The notes: generated by a model not told the origin, from the sequence alone. A stretch of 54,632 bases of DNA from Lachnospiraceae bacterium (GCA_022767285.1 JALENY010000019.1:1-54632); one strand, 5' to 3'. Counted from the stretch's first letter, positions 1 through 8,251 are shown. Translations and numbers: made by a program.

Positions 1-530
1 TAGAAAAGAACATACCCTTTTTCATCAATATGCGGATGCCTGGCATTTTCCTTAAACTTTGGTGGCTCTGCTTCTTTGTTAAATGGCAGATACCAGAGCT
101 GTACTCCATTGTCTGCTTCATCACAGGGTTCAAATCCTTTATATTTCAAGAACTCAGGATCTGAAAGAAATGGTTTCTTTTTCGCACACGATAAAATGCA
201 AAGTCCGTTCTTTCCTTTCTGTTTACTATCTTCAATACAATAATTGAGCAGTTCGCTGGCGTATCCATGTCCCTTGAAAGAACCCGCAACCCACAAACAA
301 TCAATATACATATATTCCTCTGCATTTATTGGATTCCATGCATACTCTGCAGGAATATACTCGATAAAACACTTCCCTCGCTCCGTACTTTTTAAAAAAA
401 CCAATCCTTCATCAAAACGCTGTTCCAGCCAGGATTTTTTTGATAAAACCTGTACATCCTTATTATTTGTAATTGCGCAACAGATATGCTCTTTCTCCAA
501 ATTTTCTTTTGTAACCCGGATAAATTCCAT
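1..530 (-). CDS. GNAT family N-acetyltransferase, C-terminus cut by window edge
   Basis: The minus-strand frame is open from an ATG at 530 (GGGAGGG ribosome site just upstream) to the window edge, giving 176 codons. The middle holds a GNAT-like acetyl-CoA site: the segment IDCLWVAGSFKGHGYASELL has the V-x(n)-GxGxAxxLL pattern of motif A, followed by a helix and a strand with KKKPF. Residues after about 150 resemble the extra C-terminal part of YoaP-type acetyltransferases, normally around 250 residues, so the last third is probably outside the window. It is the last visible gene of the WYL-led cluster. The acceptor substrate cannot be told from sequence. Confidence 0.8.
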   Translation of the reverse strand, partial: MEFIRVTKENLEKEHICCAITNNKDVQVLSKKSWLEQRFDEGLVFLKSTERGKCFIEYIPAEYAWNPINAEEYMYIDCLWVAGSFKGHGYASELLNYCIEDSKQKGKNGLCILSCAKKKPFLSDPEFLKYKGFEPCDEADNGVQLWYLPFNKEAEPPKFKENARHPHIDEKGYVLF

Positions 531-573
531 TTGGCTTCCCTCCCTCAATATTCTTCAAGTGCCTATATTCTAT

Positions 574-1212
574 TTAGAATGATTTTTTACATATTGGATG
601 CCTGATTACAGTCTTCCACTTCTCAGGAGCAACCTTTCTTGCATCAGACATGTATATCTCATGGTGAAGTCTTCCACGGCTAAAGTCATTACAATATCCA
701 TGATCTTCAAGAAATTTATCCATAATTGCAACCGTTGCGGGCTCATCATCAAAAGGTCCGTGGTGCATAATCTGAACACACAAACCCTCATCAACCGTAA
801 GGAATTCGGCTCCGGAACAGTCCATTTTCTTCTTCGCAGATGCAGTCTCCACTGCCCAATCAAAATCCTTCTTTGTCACAAAATCCGGAAGTCTGATGAC
901 TGATATCCAATTAAATTCAGCTTTTATACTGTAATCACAGCCATCCACTCCGTCTTGCCACCAGAAACCTTCCAATGGCGGGACCACATACTCGAAAAAT
1001 CCTTCAATCTTATAATCTGACTTATAGCTCATTTTCAAAGTATAAGCTATCGCATATAATATGCCGACCGCCTGCCTGTATTCTCCGCCTTCTTCGTTCG
1101 GATTACCTTTCCCTCTTACAGCTATGTAATTTGCCTTTGGAACAGTCACTATTTCAGGCTTGTTCTTTGGCATGTAAAATTCTTTAAATTCTTTCTTGAA
1201 ATCAAATGCCAT
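574..1212 (-). CDS. GyrI-like small-molecule-binding domain protein
   Basis: A 212-residue soluble protein starting MAFDFKKEFKEFYMPK. The reading frame extends 17 codons further up, but the ATG at 1212 has a good AGAAAGGA site about eight bases upstream and matches the usual family start. The conserved features are the early KEFYMPKNKPEIVTVPKANY stretch, a GxGNPN turn, the central YPLEG/FWWQDG-like region and a late QIMHHGPFDDEP segment, all typical of stand-alone GyrI-like (BmrR effector-binding-like) proteins. Family members bind hydrophobic small molecules; some hydrolyse reactive esters. It follows the TfoX-like gene closely, so it is probably co-transcribed from the WYL promoter. The ligand is unknown. 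Confidence 0.8.
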   Translation of the reverse strand: MAFDFKKEFKEFYMPKNKPEIVTVPKANYIAVRGKGNPNEEGGEYRQAVGILYAIAYTLKMSYKSDYKIEGFFEYVVPPLEGFWWQDGVDGCDYSIKAEFNWISVIRLPDFVTKKDFDWAVETASAKKKMDCSGAEFLTVDEGLCVQIMHHGPFDDEPATVAIMDKFLEDHGYCNDFSRGRLHHEIYMSDARKVAPEKWKTVIRHPICKKSF

Positions 1213-1216
1213 TATT

Positions 1217-1539
1217 TTATCCTTTCTTCTTACTCTTTTTCTTTGTCTCTGAAAAATCTTCATACATAGCCGAAATTAGTTCTCTCAGATAATTCTTATT
1301 CTCTATTTCGGTTACGAAGAGCATCGGCTTAGCTCCGTCATACGGTATTTCCTGATGTGCATCCGGAAGAAGTTCTAAACTTGATGCCGTTACCTTCACC
1401 AGAAGCCTGTCATCATAGATTCCCCCAAATAATTTGTCGTTATAATAAAGCAGATACTCACCCATCATCGCGCGATATGAAATTCCTTCTAGTCCAGATA
1501 GTTGATCCAGAACAAAATCAATATATTCTTTGATGCCAT
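1217..1539 (-). pseudogene. TfoX N-terminal domain protein with an apparent 1-nt frameshift near its start
   Basis: From 1468 down the translation MMGEYLLYYNDKLFGGIYDD...KPMLFVTEIENK is a clear TfoX N-terminal domain. The expected first 25 residues (KEYIDFVLDQLSGLEGISYR) are also encoded, in the same frame, from about 1528 up to 1469, but no start codon lies in that frame before the upstream TAG. The natural start, ATG at 1539 with GGAG about ten bases before it, reads MASKN and then stops. One extra A in the AAA run at 1529-1531 would join MASKEYIDFVL to the rest, giving a normal 107-residue protein. Either the gene is broken, a base is missing from the assembly, or expression starts internally at 1468. 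In competence models TfoX-like domains are regulatory; this stand-alone N-terminal form has no settled function. Confidence 0.75.
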
Positions 1540-1546
1540 TTTCTCT

Positions 1547-1897
1547 CTACTCCTGGTAATATTTACCTTTGTAAAAATTCTCTGCGCCTGTCTTTTCGAC
1601 TGTCATTCGAAAGCATACACATCCGTCAGGACAAACATAGTCCTTCACATTCGCTTCAGTTCCTCCAATAAGTGTTAAATCTCCGCCACTTCTAATAGCC
1701 TGCATATCACCATAAAGAATCTGCATCATTTTAGAACATATTCCATAGCCCTGCTCATTCACGGGACAGCCGTATGTACAAGTGTATTTATCACCTATTT
1801 CTTCTCCATTCCTGCATAAATGTTCTGTATGGTCACCTCGTAGAAAACCTGTTACCTCTATTGAAAATCTATATTCTTCATCATACCATTTCTTCAT
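1547..1897 (-). CDS. TIGR04076 family protein
   Basis: A 116-residue, cysteine-rich small protein. The segments EVTGFLRGDHTEHLCRNGEEIGDKYTC, YGCPVNEQGYGICSKMM, RSGGDLTLIGG and the closing CPDGCVCFRMTVEKTG match the TIGR04076 family of unknown function. Six or more Cys residues in CxxxC/CxxGCxC spacing suggest metal or redox chemistry, but that is inference. It lies 14 bases after the DJ-1/PfpI gene and ends just before the TfoX-like gene, whose ribosome site overlaps its last codons, so the genes are probably translationally coupled. Confidence 0.75.
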   Translation of the reverse strand: MKKWYDEEYRFSIEVTGFLRGDHTEHLCRNGEEIGDKYTCTYGCPVNEQGYGICSKMMQILYGDMQAIRSGGDLTLIGGTEANVKDYVCPDGCVCFRMTVEKTGAENFYKGKYYQE

Positions 1898-1911
1898 TAC
1901 CGTAGTCTCCC

Positions 1912-2538
1912 TTATTTCTGCAGGCTCTGCATCATAGCAAAAAATTCATTTGCGTTGCCTGTACTGAAATACGCATACCAGTGTTCCAATGTAGCTTCCC
2001 CAAATACATCCAGATATTCCAAAATCAATCTTGTCATATCAAGTGCACCTGTAGCTGCAGCTGTTATCAAATATCCATCTCTGACAGCCGGCTTATCAAT
2101 ATAATTATCTGTTCCCCTATACTCTGGACAAAACATATTTAAAAATCCTGCTCCGTTGCTCGTGTGCTTCTTATCATCCAAAAGCCCCATATTTGCCAAA
2201 GCTACTGTAGCTTCGCATATTGCAGCAACCAGTCCTCCAGCTTCCAGGAATCGCTTAGCAATCCCTAGAATCGGGGTGTTTTCAGATTCACTCCATCTGT
2301 CTGATCCGGGAAGAATCAGCACATTATCTTTATTTGCCTGGACATCTTTTATCGTCAGGTCCGGAACAATCGCAAGACCTCCCATGGATTTGACCGGCTC
2401 CTTTGAAAGAGATACTGTTTTCACTGAAATCTCCTCGGCATCATTCCTAAAAAATCTTTTTGAATGAAGTTCTGCAAGACAGTAACCTATTTTCCAATCA
2501 GCCATTGTATTCATTACATAAACATATACCGTTGTCAT
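1912..2538 (-). CDS. DJ-1/PfpI family (type 1 glutamine amidotransferase-like) protein
   Basis: A 208-residue protein with the DJ-1/PfpI fold. The nucleophile elbow is visible as LVAAICEATVALANMG, with Cys in the usual place, and the acidic partner is expected in the earlier PGSDRW region. Family members act as peptidases, glyoxalases or protein/nucleotide repair enzymes; this one most resembles the YdeA/YoaZ-like group seen next to WYL regulators. Its ATG overlaps the stop codon of the regulator gene (ATGA arrangement, 4-nt overlap), so the two are translationally coupled. The substrate cannot be assigned. Confidence 0.83.
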   Translation of the reverse strand: MTTVYVYVMNTMADWKIGYCLAELHSKRFFRNDAEEISVKTVSLSKEPVKSMGGLAIVPDLTIKDVQANKDNVLILPGSDRWSESENTPILGIAKRFLEAGGLVAAICEATVALANMGLLDDKKHTSNGAGFLNMFCPEYRGTDNYIDKPAVRDGYLITAAATGALDMTRLILEYLDVFGEATLEHWYAYFSTGNANEFFAMMQSLQK

Positions 2539-3455
2539 TTTTGTCCTTCTTTCCTGTATTTTACTGCAAGTTCAGAAGCGATACGAAACAGTTCCTCCCT
2601 GATAGACTCTGGTTCAAGAACAGTTACCGTGTCCCTACACGAAAGCATCCAGGACAGCAGACCCTCATCATCAGCAAAATCATGTTCAAACAGAAGCTTT
2701 CCATCCGGCATCTCTGCAAAAGACCCAATACCATATTCTTCAATAAGATGCCATTTCATTGACGGATGAAAAACTGCTTTTACTTTTGCCTGTGGCGGAA
2801 ACACCTTCTCACTTGATAAGTCTGGCATTGGCACCGCACTCCGTTTTTCAAAATTTCTGGCATGCACCATATCTGCCATTCGATTCAGTTTGAACATTCG
2901 ATAGTCATTCCTTAGCAGACAATATCCATAGATGTACCAGCTTGACCATTTGAAAATCAAATAATACGGTTCAATTTCCCTCTCCGTATTGCCGCCCGGA
3001 GCATAATACTTAAACATTAGTGTCTTCCCAAGCTCGATAGCATCCTGAATCAGTTCAATCTTTGGTGACAGAAAATCCTTATTCCATGATGACAGATCGA
3101 TAAGAATAGACTCATTTCCACTGACAAAATCAGATGATCCAGCCTTGAGTTTTTCCATAAGCTGTCCATAATAATGGCTGCCGCTTACGCTATCAAGACT
3201 TCGAAGACCTGCCATAATCATCTGCATATCCTTAGACGTTAGAATCGTCCGATCCATCTTATAGCCTTCCATTATGCTAATACCACCACCTGCACCCTGT
3301 GATGTAAAAATCGGAATGCCAGCCTTGCATAAGTCTTCAATATCTCTGTTTATTGTTCTTCTTGTAACCTCATATCTTTCTGCCAATTCCGGCGCAGTAA
3401 CTTTTTCTTCCTGTAAGAGTACGGAAAGAATACCAATAAGTCTATCTATTTTCAT
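2535..3455 (-). CDS. YafY-type HTH and WYL domain transcriptional regulator
   Basis: A 306-residue regulator. Residues 1-55 form a DeoR-like HTH (LIGILSVLLQEEKVTAPELA then ERYEVTRRTINRDIEDL), and residues about 135-205 form a WYL domain (ELGKTLMFKYYAPGG, EPYYLIFKWSSWYIYGYC), followed by the C-terminal WCX extension. WYL proteins sense ligands, often nucleic-acid or nucleotide signals, and usually control adjacent genes. It is first in a six-gene minus-strand cluster and likely autoregulates it. A dyad centred near 3500 in its own leader is a candidate operator. Confidence 0.87.
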   Translation of the reverse strand: MKIDRLIGILSVLLQEEKVTAPELAERYEVTRRTINRDIEDLCKAGIPIFTSQGAGGGISIMEGYKMDRTILTSKDMQMIMAGLRSLDSVSGSHYYGQLMEKLKAGSSDFVSGNESILIDLSSWNKDFLSPKIELIQDAIELGKTLMFKYYAPGGNTEREIEPYYLIFKWSSWYIYGYCLLRNDYRMFKLNRMADMVHARNFEKRSAVPMPDLSSEKVFPPQAKVKAVFHPSMKWHLIEEYGIGSFAEMPDGKLLFEHDFADDEGLLSWMLSCRDTVTVLEPESIREELFRIASELAVKYRKEGQK

Positions 3456-3490
3456 ATCGTTTCACTTCCTGATTTATCATACCACCTGTA

Positions 3491-3527
3491 ACACGACAGC
3501 TGTGTGTCATGTTTAATTTATATTATA
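3491..3527 (-). promoter_or_regulatory. Putative promoter and dyad operator of the WYL cluster
   Basis: On the minus strand a consensus TATAAT (-10) lies at 3522-3527; no good -35 is visible 16-18 bases above it, which fits an activator- or repressor-controlled promoter. Just downstream, around 3491-3508, is an imperfect dyad with a perfect ACAGCTGT core flanked by ACAC and TGTGT. Its place after the predicted transcription start would suit repression by the WYL protein. Pattern-based only. Confidence 0.4.
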
Positions 3528-3567
3528 CACAAAATAATAAGGTATTACATCCAGATTCATCACTTTT

Positions 3568-3990
3568 CTAAATAATAAAGCCCCAAACCATTGATTTCAA
3601 TGATTTGAAGCTGTTTTTAGCCGTGCATGCGACTGGCATCTCTTCGTCCTGTTCTTCTTCCATCACAGTTTCCTTCTCATCCATGTTCAGCAATGCATTC
3701 AGTTCTGACAGACGCTTCCGTTTCTGGTTCAGTTCTTCCTCTTTCGGGAACGGTTTTTTCACCTCTTCCATCGCATTTTTCAGCTGTCCCTGCACCGTCT
3801 CAAGCTTACGCTCTGATTCTGCCAGTTTTTGCGGGATTGCCTCTAATGCGTTATTGATCCTGATGATATTCCCGTTTTCATCGGAACCACGGCTGACACG
3901 ATATACATTTTCATTTTTCAGGGATAGGATTAATTCCTTACCACCGGCGAGAATTGTTTTTCTCTGTTCTTGACGCTGTGTTCTTCATAA
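3568..3990 (-). pseudogene. Decayed C-terminus of a conjugative-element SNF2 helicase/DNA methylase
   Basis: Reading the minus strand from about 3990 gives MKNTASRTEK, then in another frame ILAGGKELILSLKNENV, then in a third YRVSRGSDENGNIIRINNAL and on to FPKEEELNQKRKRLSELNAL and NMDEKE before the stop at 3568. Joined together these resemble the C-terminal end of the very large helicase/N6-methylase proteins carried by Tn1549-like integrative conjugative elements. At least two frameshifts are needed: one extra A near 3958 and two missing bases near 3900. No other element genes, integrase or att site are near, so this is an isolated fossil. The final 20 residues look unrelated to the family. 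Confidence 0.7.
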
Positions 3991-4071
3991 ACCAAAACCT
4001 CCTGTTATTAAAAATTTGATTGAAGAGTGATGATTTCAAGAACTCTGATGACATACGTTCCTTTTTTCATA

Positions 4072-4133
4072 GAAAAAAGCTCCGATAACCTTATAATCAC
4101 TAGAGAATAAAGTGTTTATAAGGTTTTCAGAGC
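4072..4133 (-). terminator. Rho-independent terminator of rpsB-tsf
   Basis: On the minus strand, GCTCTGA-A-AACCTTATAA pairs with TTATAAGGTT-A-TCGGAGC across a loop of about 19 bases (one G-U pair, one mismatch), followed by a run of six U. It lies 40 bases past the tsf stop codon. Confidence 0.85.
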
Positions 4134-4172
4134 CTTTAAAAAATCTTATTTAATTTGAAGTGCAAACTTCGC

Positions 4173-5111
4173 TTACATTCCCATCTGTTTTGCAACTTCA
4201 GCTGCAAAATCTTCTTCTTTCTTTTCAATACCTTCGCCTGTCTCAAAACGAACGAAACCTTTGATCTTAATTTTAGCACCGTTCTCTTTTGCAACAGATG
4301 CAACATACTGAGATACAGACTGCTTTCCATCTTCTGCTTTAACATAAACCTGATCCATCAGACAGATTTCTTTCAGTTCTTTGTTGATACGGCCATTGAT
4401 CATACCAGCAATAACTTTTTCCGGTTTCTGAGATTCTTTCGGGTCGTTCATGATCTGAGCCATAAGTATCTCTTTCTCGTGTGCGATGTAATCAGCAGAT
4501 ACTTCGTCTCTGTTTGTGTAGGCCGGTTTCAGAGCTGCTGCCTGCATAGCTACGTTTTTCGCCATCTCTTTTACAGCATCGTTAACAACATCTGTCTCAA
4601 CGTCTACTAATACGCCGATTTTACCGCCCATATGAGTATAGGAAGCTACGAAACCGTTCGCTTCTTCCACTTTCTGGAATCTTCTGATCTTCATGTTCTC
4701 ACCGATAACTGCAATCTGACCTGCAAGAGCTTCCTGAACGGTTGCGCTTGTGTCAAATTTCCACGGTTCAGCCATGAAAGCTTCGATATCAGCTGCATTT
4801 GTTTCAAGTGCCTGCTCAGCAACCTGACCAACATAAGTCTGGAATTTTTCGTTCTTTGCAACGAAGTCTGTTTCTGCATTTACTTCTACGACAACTGCTT
4901 TTTTTGCATCGTCGGAAACCAGTACTCTGCAAAGACCTTCTGCTGCGATACGGCCAGCTTTTTTAACAGCTTTTGCAAGACCGTTCTCTCTTAAGAACTC
5001 AACTGCTTTGTCCATGTCACCTTCGGTTGCAGTCAGTGCTTTTTTGCAGTCCATCATACCGGCACCGGTCATTTCTCTAAGCTCTTTTACCATTGCTGCT
5101 GTAATTGCCAT
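4173..5111 (-). CDS. tsf: Translation elongation factor Ts
   Basis: A 312-residue EF-Ts, the guanine nucleotide exchange factor that recycles EF-Tu. The N-terminal UBA-like domain carries the hallmark VKELREMTGAGMMDCKKAL, followed by AVEFLRENGLAKA; the dimerization core includes VEVNAETDFVAKN and HMGGKIGVLVDV. Length is usual for clostridia. GGAGG precedes the ATG. It lies 31 bases after rpsB and shares its promoter; a strong terminator follows. Confidence 0.98.
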   Translation of the reverse strand: MAITAAMVKELREMTGAGMMDCKKALTATEGDMDKAVEFLRENGLAKAVKKAGRIAAEGLCRVLVSDDAKKAVVVEVNAETDFVAKNEKFQTYVGQVAEQALETNAADIEAFMAEPWKFDTSATVQEALAGQIAVIGENMKIRRFQKVEEANGFVASYTHMGGKIGVLVDVETDVVNDAVKEMAKNVAMQAAALKPAYTNRDEVSADYIAHEKEILMAQIMNDPKESQKPEKVIAGMINGRINKELKEICLMDQVYVKAEDGKQSVSQYVASVAKENGAKIKIKGFVRFETGEGIEKKEEDFAAEVAKQMGM

Positions 5112-5142
5112 TATTATTTTCCTCCAATATATTAAATGATTC

Positions 5143-5889
5143 TTACTCTGCTACTTCTTCCTCGTTTACCATTTCTGCTTCTTCTGCAGTCATGTCAACG
5201 TCGATCTGACCCTGGTTTGCTTCGATGACAGCGTCAGCCATTTTTGCAACGATCAGTTTTACTGCACGGATTGCATCATCGTTACCCGGGATTACGTAGT
5301 CAAGTTCTTCCGGATCACAGTTTGTATCACAAATACCGATCAGCGGAATACCCAGAGTATGAGCTTCCTGTACACAGATTCTTTCTTTCTTCGGGTCTAC
5401 AATGAAGATTGCATCCGGAAGTTTCTTCATTTCTTTGATACCGCCAAGGTTCTTCTGAAGTTTTTCCATTTCTTTCTTCAGAGCGATTACTTCTTTTTTC
5501 GGAAGAACATCGAATGTACCGTCAGCTTCCATAGCCTCGATATCTTTTAATCTCTTAATTCTACTCTGGATGGTCTTGAAGTTGGTCATCATACCACCTA
5601 ACCATCTCTCGTTTACATAGAACATACCGCAGCGCTCAGCTTCTGTTTTGATTGCGTCCTGAGCCTGTTTTTTGGTACCAACGAAAAGAATGTTTCCGCC
5701 GTTTGCAACAATATCAGAAATTGCATTGTAAGCATCGTCAACCATGCCTACAGATTTCTGAAGGTCGATGATGTAGATACCGTTTCTCTCGGTGTAGATG
5801 TACGGAGCCATTTTCGGGTTCCATCTTCTTGTCTGATGTCCGAAATGAACACCTGCTTCCAGTAACTGTTTCATTGAAATTACGCTCAT
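5143..5889 (-). CDS. rpsB: 30S ribosomal protein S2
   Basis: A 248-residue S2 protein with the diagnostic [19 protein letters not shown] start, [28 protein letters not shown] and [27 protein letters not shown]. The frame is open 30 codons further upstream, but the ATG at 5889 has a GGAG site and matches the family start, and the upstream codons belong to the leader. The protein sits on the 30S platform and binds S1 or its equivalent. It is first in the rpsB-tsf operon. Confidence 0.98.
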   Translation of the reverse strand: MSVISMKQLLEAGVHFGHQTRRWNPKMAPYIYTERNGIYIIDLQKSVGMVDDAYNAISDIVANGGNILFVGTKKQAQDAIKTEAERCGMFYVNERWLGGMMTNFKTIQSRIKRLKDIEAMEADGTFDVLPKKEVIALKKEMEKLQKNLGGIKEMKKLPDAIFIVDPKKERICVQEAHTLGIPLIGICDTNCDPEELDYVIPGNDDAIRAVKLIVAKMADAVIEANQGQIDVDMTAEEAEMVNEEEVAE

Positions 5890-6004
5890 TTTAGTTTCTC
5901 CTTTTTTCTTGGTTTTTTTCTTCCGCATATTTCCCTCCCGGGCGACCTGTGAGCACAGGCACCAGACCTGGGAATCCACATGCGTGAATTTTCGCGACCT
6001 TTGA

Positions 6005-6034
6005 ATTATAGCACAGGAAATCTATGTGCGTCAA
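6005..6034 (-). promoter_or_regulatory. rpsB-tsf sigma-A promoter
   Basis: TTGACG at 6029-6034 and TATAAT at 6005-6010 are separated by 18 bases, with a TG one base before the -10. Start of transcription should be near 5998, leaving a leader of about 110 bases with GC-rich stem-loops (GACCTG and CAGGTC near 5950), which could serve feedback by S2 as known for rpsB in other bacteria. That last point is inference. Confidence 0.75.
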
Positions 6035-6148
6035 CCGGAAAATGGCTGATTTCATGGGTTTTCGCGCATAAAAACCATGAAATTCATTCCGGCAGCAGAG
6101 ACAGATAATTATTTACAGGCAAATCACAATCTATTTCTTTCCTTGGGG

Positions 6149-6334
6149 TCATAGGGTATAGGTCACAACCTGCGTACCGGCCGCATCCATGATGCCGACG
6201 ATATCACCCTGGATGTTTTTGATGTAATAATACTCCACTCCGTTATAAATCATAGAAAGGATCTGGTCGTTGCTATCATAACAAAATTCCAAGTCATACT
6301 CAAGCGTTCCGTCATTATTCTGCTTTTGCGAAAA
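6149..6334 (-). pseudogene. Fragment of an RHS-repeat core domain
   Basis: The minus-strand translation contains LEYDLEFCYDSNDQ, MIYNGVEYYYIKNIQGDIVG and IMDAAGTQVVTYT. This is the signature of the RHS core end (YDSNGxPxxxxYNGxxYYYxxNxQGDVxGIxD). It stops at TGA 6149-6151; dropping one C there would read on as YDP for a few codons before another stop. There is no start codon, no upstream RHS repeats and no toxin tip, so only about 60 codons of a normally 1500-residue or larger protein remain. It is a relic of an RHS/wapA-like locus. Confidence 0.75.
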
Positions 6335-6507
6335 ATGAAACCTATATTTACTAGGATTTCATTACTTATCAGAAATAAAAAACAATGATCCCTTCTTTTC
6401 ATGTATAATGTATATTGACAAACACACATGAACCGAAAGGAAGGTAAAATAATCATTATATATCATTCTACTTTATTTACAATTTGCATTTGGCTAAAAT
6501 CAAAAAA

Positions 6508-7380
6508 TCACAAATAATTACCAATCGCAACCAGAATAACTATATGCACCGGGTAAAATATGTAAAAAAACCATTTCCATTTTCTCCCTCTTTCATTATT
6601 ATACAAAAGCATAAGAGGAAGTGCCGCTATCATAATCCATTGATAATCCCCCCAATATAATCCATGAAGAACCATTGGTGTCCATTGAGGTATTTCACCA
6701 AAAATCATTTTATATATAATTGTCATCCACTCACTTGCCACATGATCAGTATGCCAATCAATATAATAAAATAATCGTGCAAATATAGCAGTAGCACTGA
6801 TAAATTCATAAAGGACACAATATAAAGCGTAATTAACAGCCAGCTTCTTTTTATTGTTTTTCGAGCAATAAAGCAATAAAATCAAAATAATCCATCCGAT
6901 ACCGCCTTCGCATCCGATTATATTTCCTGTAAGTGCAGCTTCAATCCGGATAATTGCGTCTGAGGCAGAAAAAAATATGCTGCTGGCCAGTAATACCGTA
7001 TAAGAAAATGACTGCCAGACAATGAATATACAAATCGCCTTTTTGAATGAATACCTTTGAAAAAGGATGAGAATTGCACTAGCAATAAAAAAGGTAGAAA
7101 AAATATTCAAATAGGTGCTCCCACTTTTATCCAAATGATTCATATTGATGATTAGCCATAGAACAGCCATAATGACCGACGCTATGTATAATGTCATCAG
7201 ATGTCTTTTTCGATTTTTCGTATAATCAAGGCCCCAAACAAGGCAAAATGAAAAGATCGGTGCAGAGAGTCTGCCTACATAACAAAGCCAAATCGGCATT
7301 CCCGGTATAAACATTCCAATATGGTCAATAACCATAAAAACGAGCGCAATCATTTTCAATTTAAACGTGTTTAGCCCCAT
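6508..7380 (-). CDS. TraX-like multipass membrane protein
   Basis: A 290-residue integral membrane protein with about eight hydrophobic segments. The start LNTFKLKMIALVFMVIDHIG, then PIWLCYVGRLSAPIFSFCLV with KNRKRHL, and the closing WFFYIFYPVHIVIL are characteristic of TraX-family acyltransferase-3-like proteins. F-plasmid TraX N-acetylates pilin; chromosomal clostridial homologues have no proven substrate. GGAGGG precedes the ATG. It lies downstream of the agr-linked secreted protein, on the same strand, with a 47-base gap, so co-expression is possible. Confidence 0.8.
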   Translation of the reverse strand: MGLNTFKLKMIALVFMVIDHIGMFIPGMPIWLCYVGRLSAPIFSFCLVWGLDYTKNRKRHLMTLYIASVIMAVLWLIINMNHLDKSGSTYLNIFSTFFIASAILILFQRYSFKKAICIFIVWQSFSYTVLLASSIFFSASDAIIRIEAALTGNIIGCEGGIGWIILILLLYCSKNNKKKLAVNYALYCVLYEFISATAIFARLFYYIDWHTDHVASEWMTIIYKMIFGEIPQWTPMVLHGLYWGDYQWIMIAALPLMLLYNNERGRKWKWFFYIFYPVHIVILVAIGNYL

Positions 7381-7427
7381 TCTATATCCTCCCTTATGTC
7401 TGTACCGGATTGCTGAAATTTTTATAC

Positions 7428-7970
7428 TTACTGCACACTTCCACTGAAATCACTAGGTGCATAAAATGCGAGATAATAGTTTGCGCTGCTGTCAAGATTC
7501 GCTATAGTTGTGGCTTGTCCGGCATTAGCCGGCAGATAAATCGTTTTTATTAATGAATCCGGTATTAATGCTGAGTATTTATACAGTTTTATAGTAAGCT
7601 GAGTGCTATGCCAATTGTTCACGCTAAGAGTGACTCTTGTTTTTCCATAAAATCCATTATTGGTATACAGGGTTGATCCTTGGGCTTCTCCTGCAAATGT
7701 AAGCGTCTGTTTATTTAAATCCAAATAGGGAGGTTCCGGAGGAACAAGCCCATATACAGTTGTGTTTAATTCTCTCGGAATTTCTGTGGATACATTATAG
7801 GATCTATCCGGTTTAACTATATTATTCAGTTCCCACTGAATTTCCGATTCTATAGTTACCTCTTCTGATGCTGCAAATACCATTGTTGGGCAAATTATAC
7901 ATATCATCAGCGCCATCATCAAAATCATTACTAAATTATTTTTACTTTTCATCACATAATTATTTTTCAT
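7428..7970 (-). CDS. Secreted protein of unknown function next to agrD
   Basis: A 180-residue protein beginning with a basic N-terminus, a hydrophobic run (LVMILMMALMICIICPTM) and a likely signal peptidase cleavage after VFA, before ASEEVT. The mature part is about 145 residues, rich in Thr, Ser, Asn and Tyr, with beta-strand patterns and no Cys; I do not recognise a family. The frame allows a start at 7985, but the ATG at 7970 has GGAG nine bases upstream. It follows agrD on the same strand, so it may be an agr-regulated exoprotein; that is inference from position. Confidence 0.7.
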   Translation of the reverse strand: MKNNYVMKSKNNLVMILMMALMICIICPTMVFAASEEVTIESEIQWELNNIVKPDRSYNVSTEIPRELNTTVYGLVPPEPPYLDLNKQTLTFAGEAQGSTLYTNNGFYGKTRVTLSVNNWHSTQLTIKLYKYSALIPDSLIKTIYLPANAGQATTIANLDSSANYYLAFYAPSDFSGSVQ

Positions 7971-8095
7971 TTTACTATTCTCCATTCTCTACTACCGTAA
8001 AATACTTGTAATTAGCGTTTTCCTCTCTCTTCACTACTTTTTAACAAAAACGGAATCGTCTCCTAATATTAATCAACAATCTGATTCCTATAGAC

Positions 8096-8251
8096 TCATA
8101 TTTCTGGGATTGCTTTTTTTCTGAAATACTCCTCTAACCCTTCCGGTTTTTCAACCTTATACATTAAAATTGGAATGCTTCTCCTCACACTTTTTCTTGC
8201 AGTAGTTTCTGCAAGACACAAAACTGCTTGTTTCATCTTTTTTCTTTCCAT
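8096..8251 (-). CDS. agrD: AgrD-like cyclic lactone autoinducer precursor (Ser type)
   Basis: A 51-residue peptide with a basic amphipathic leader (KMKQAVLCLAETTARKSVRR), a short core SIPILMY and an acidic tail KVEKPEGLEEYF ending with charged residues. This leader-core-acidic tail layout with a conserved Pro after the core is that of AgrD. The ring residue is Ser rather than the usual Cys, predicting a lactone instead of a thiolactone. The ATG at 8251 has a perfect GGAGGG seven to eight bases upstream; upstream in-frame codons are not needed. It lies 40 bases after the truncated agrB. Maturation needs AgrB, which is broken here. Confidence 0.75.
   Translation of the reverse strand: MERKKMKQAVLCLAETTARKSVRRSIPILMYKVEKPEGLEEYFRKKAIPEI

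Noticed and set aside
6400-6480. Plus-strand TATAAT with a good AAAGGAAGG site, suggesting a gene start
   Set aside because: No start codon at the right distance and the frame closes after about 20 codons; at best a decayed gene start.
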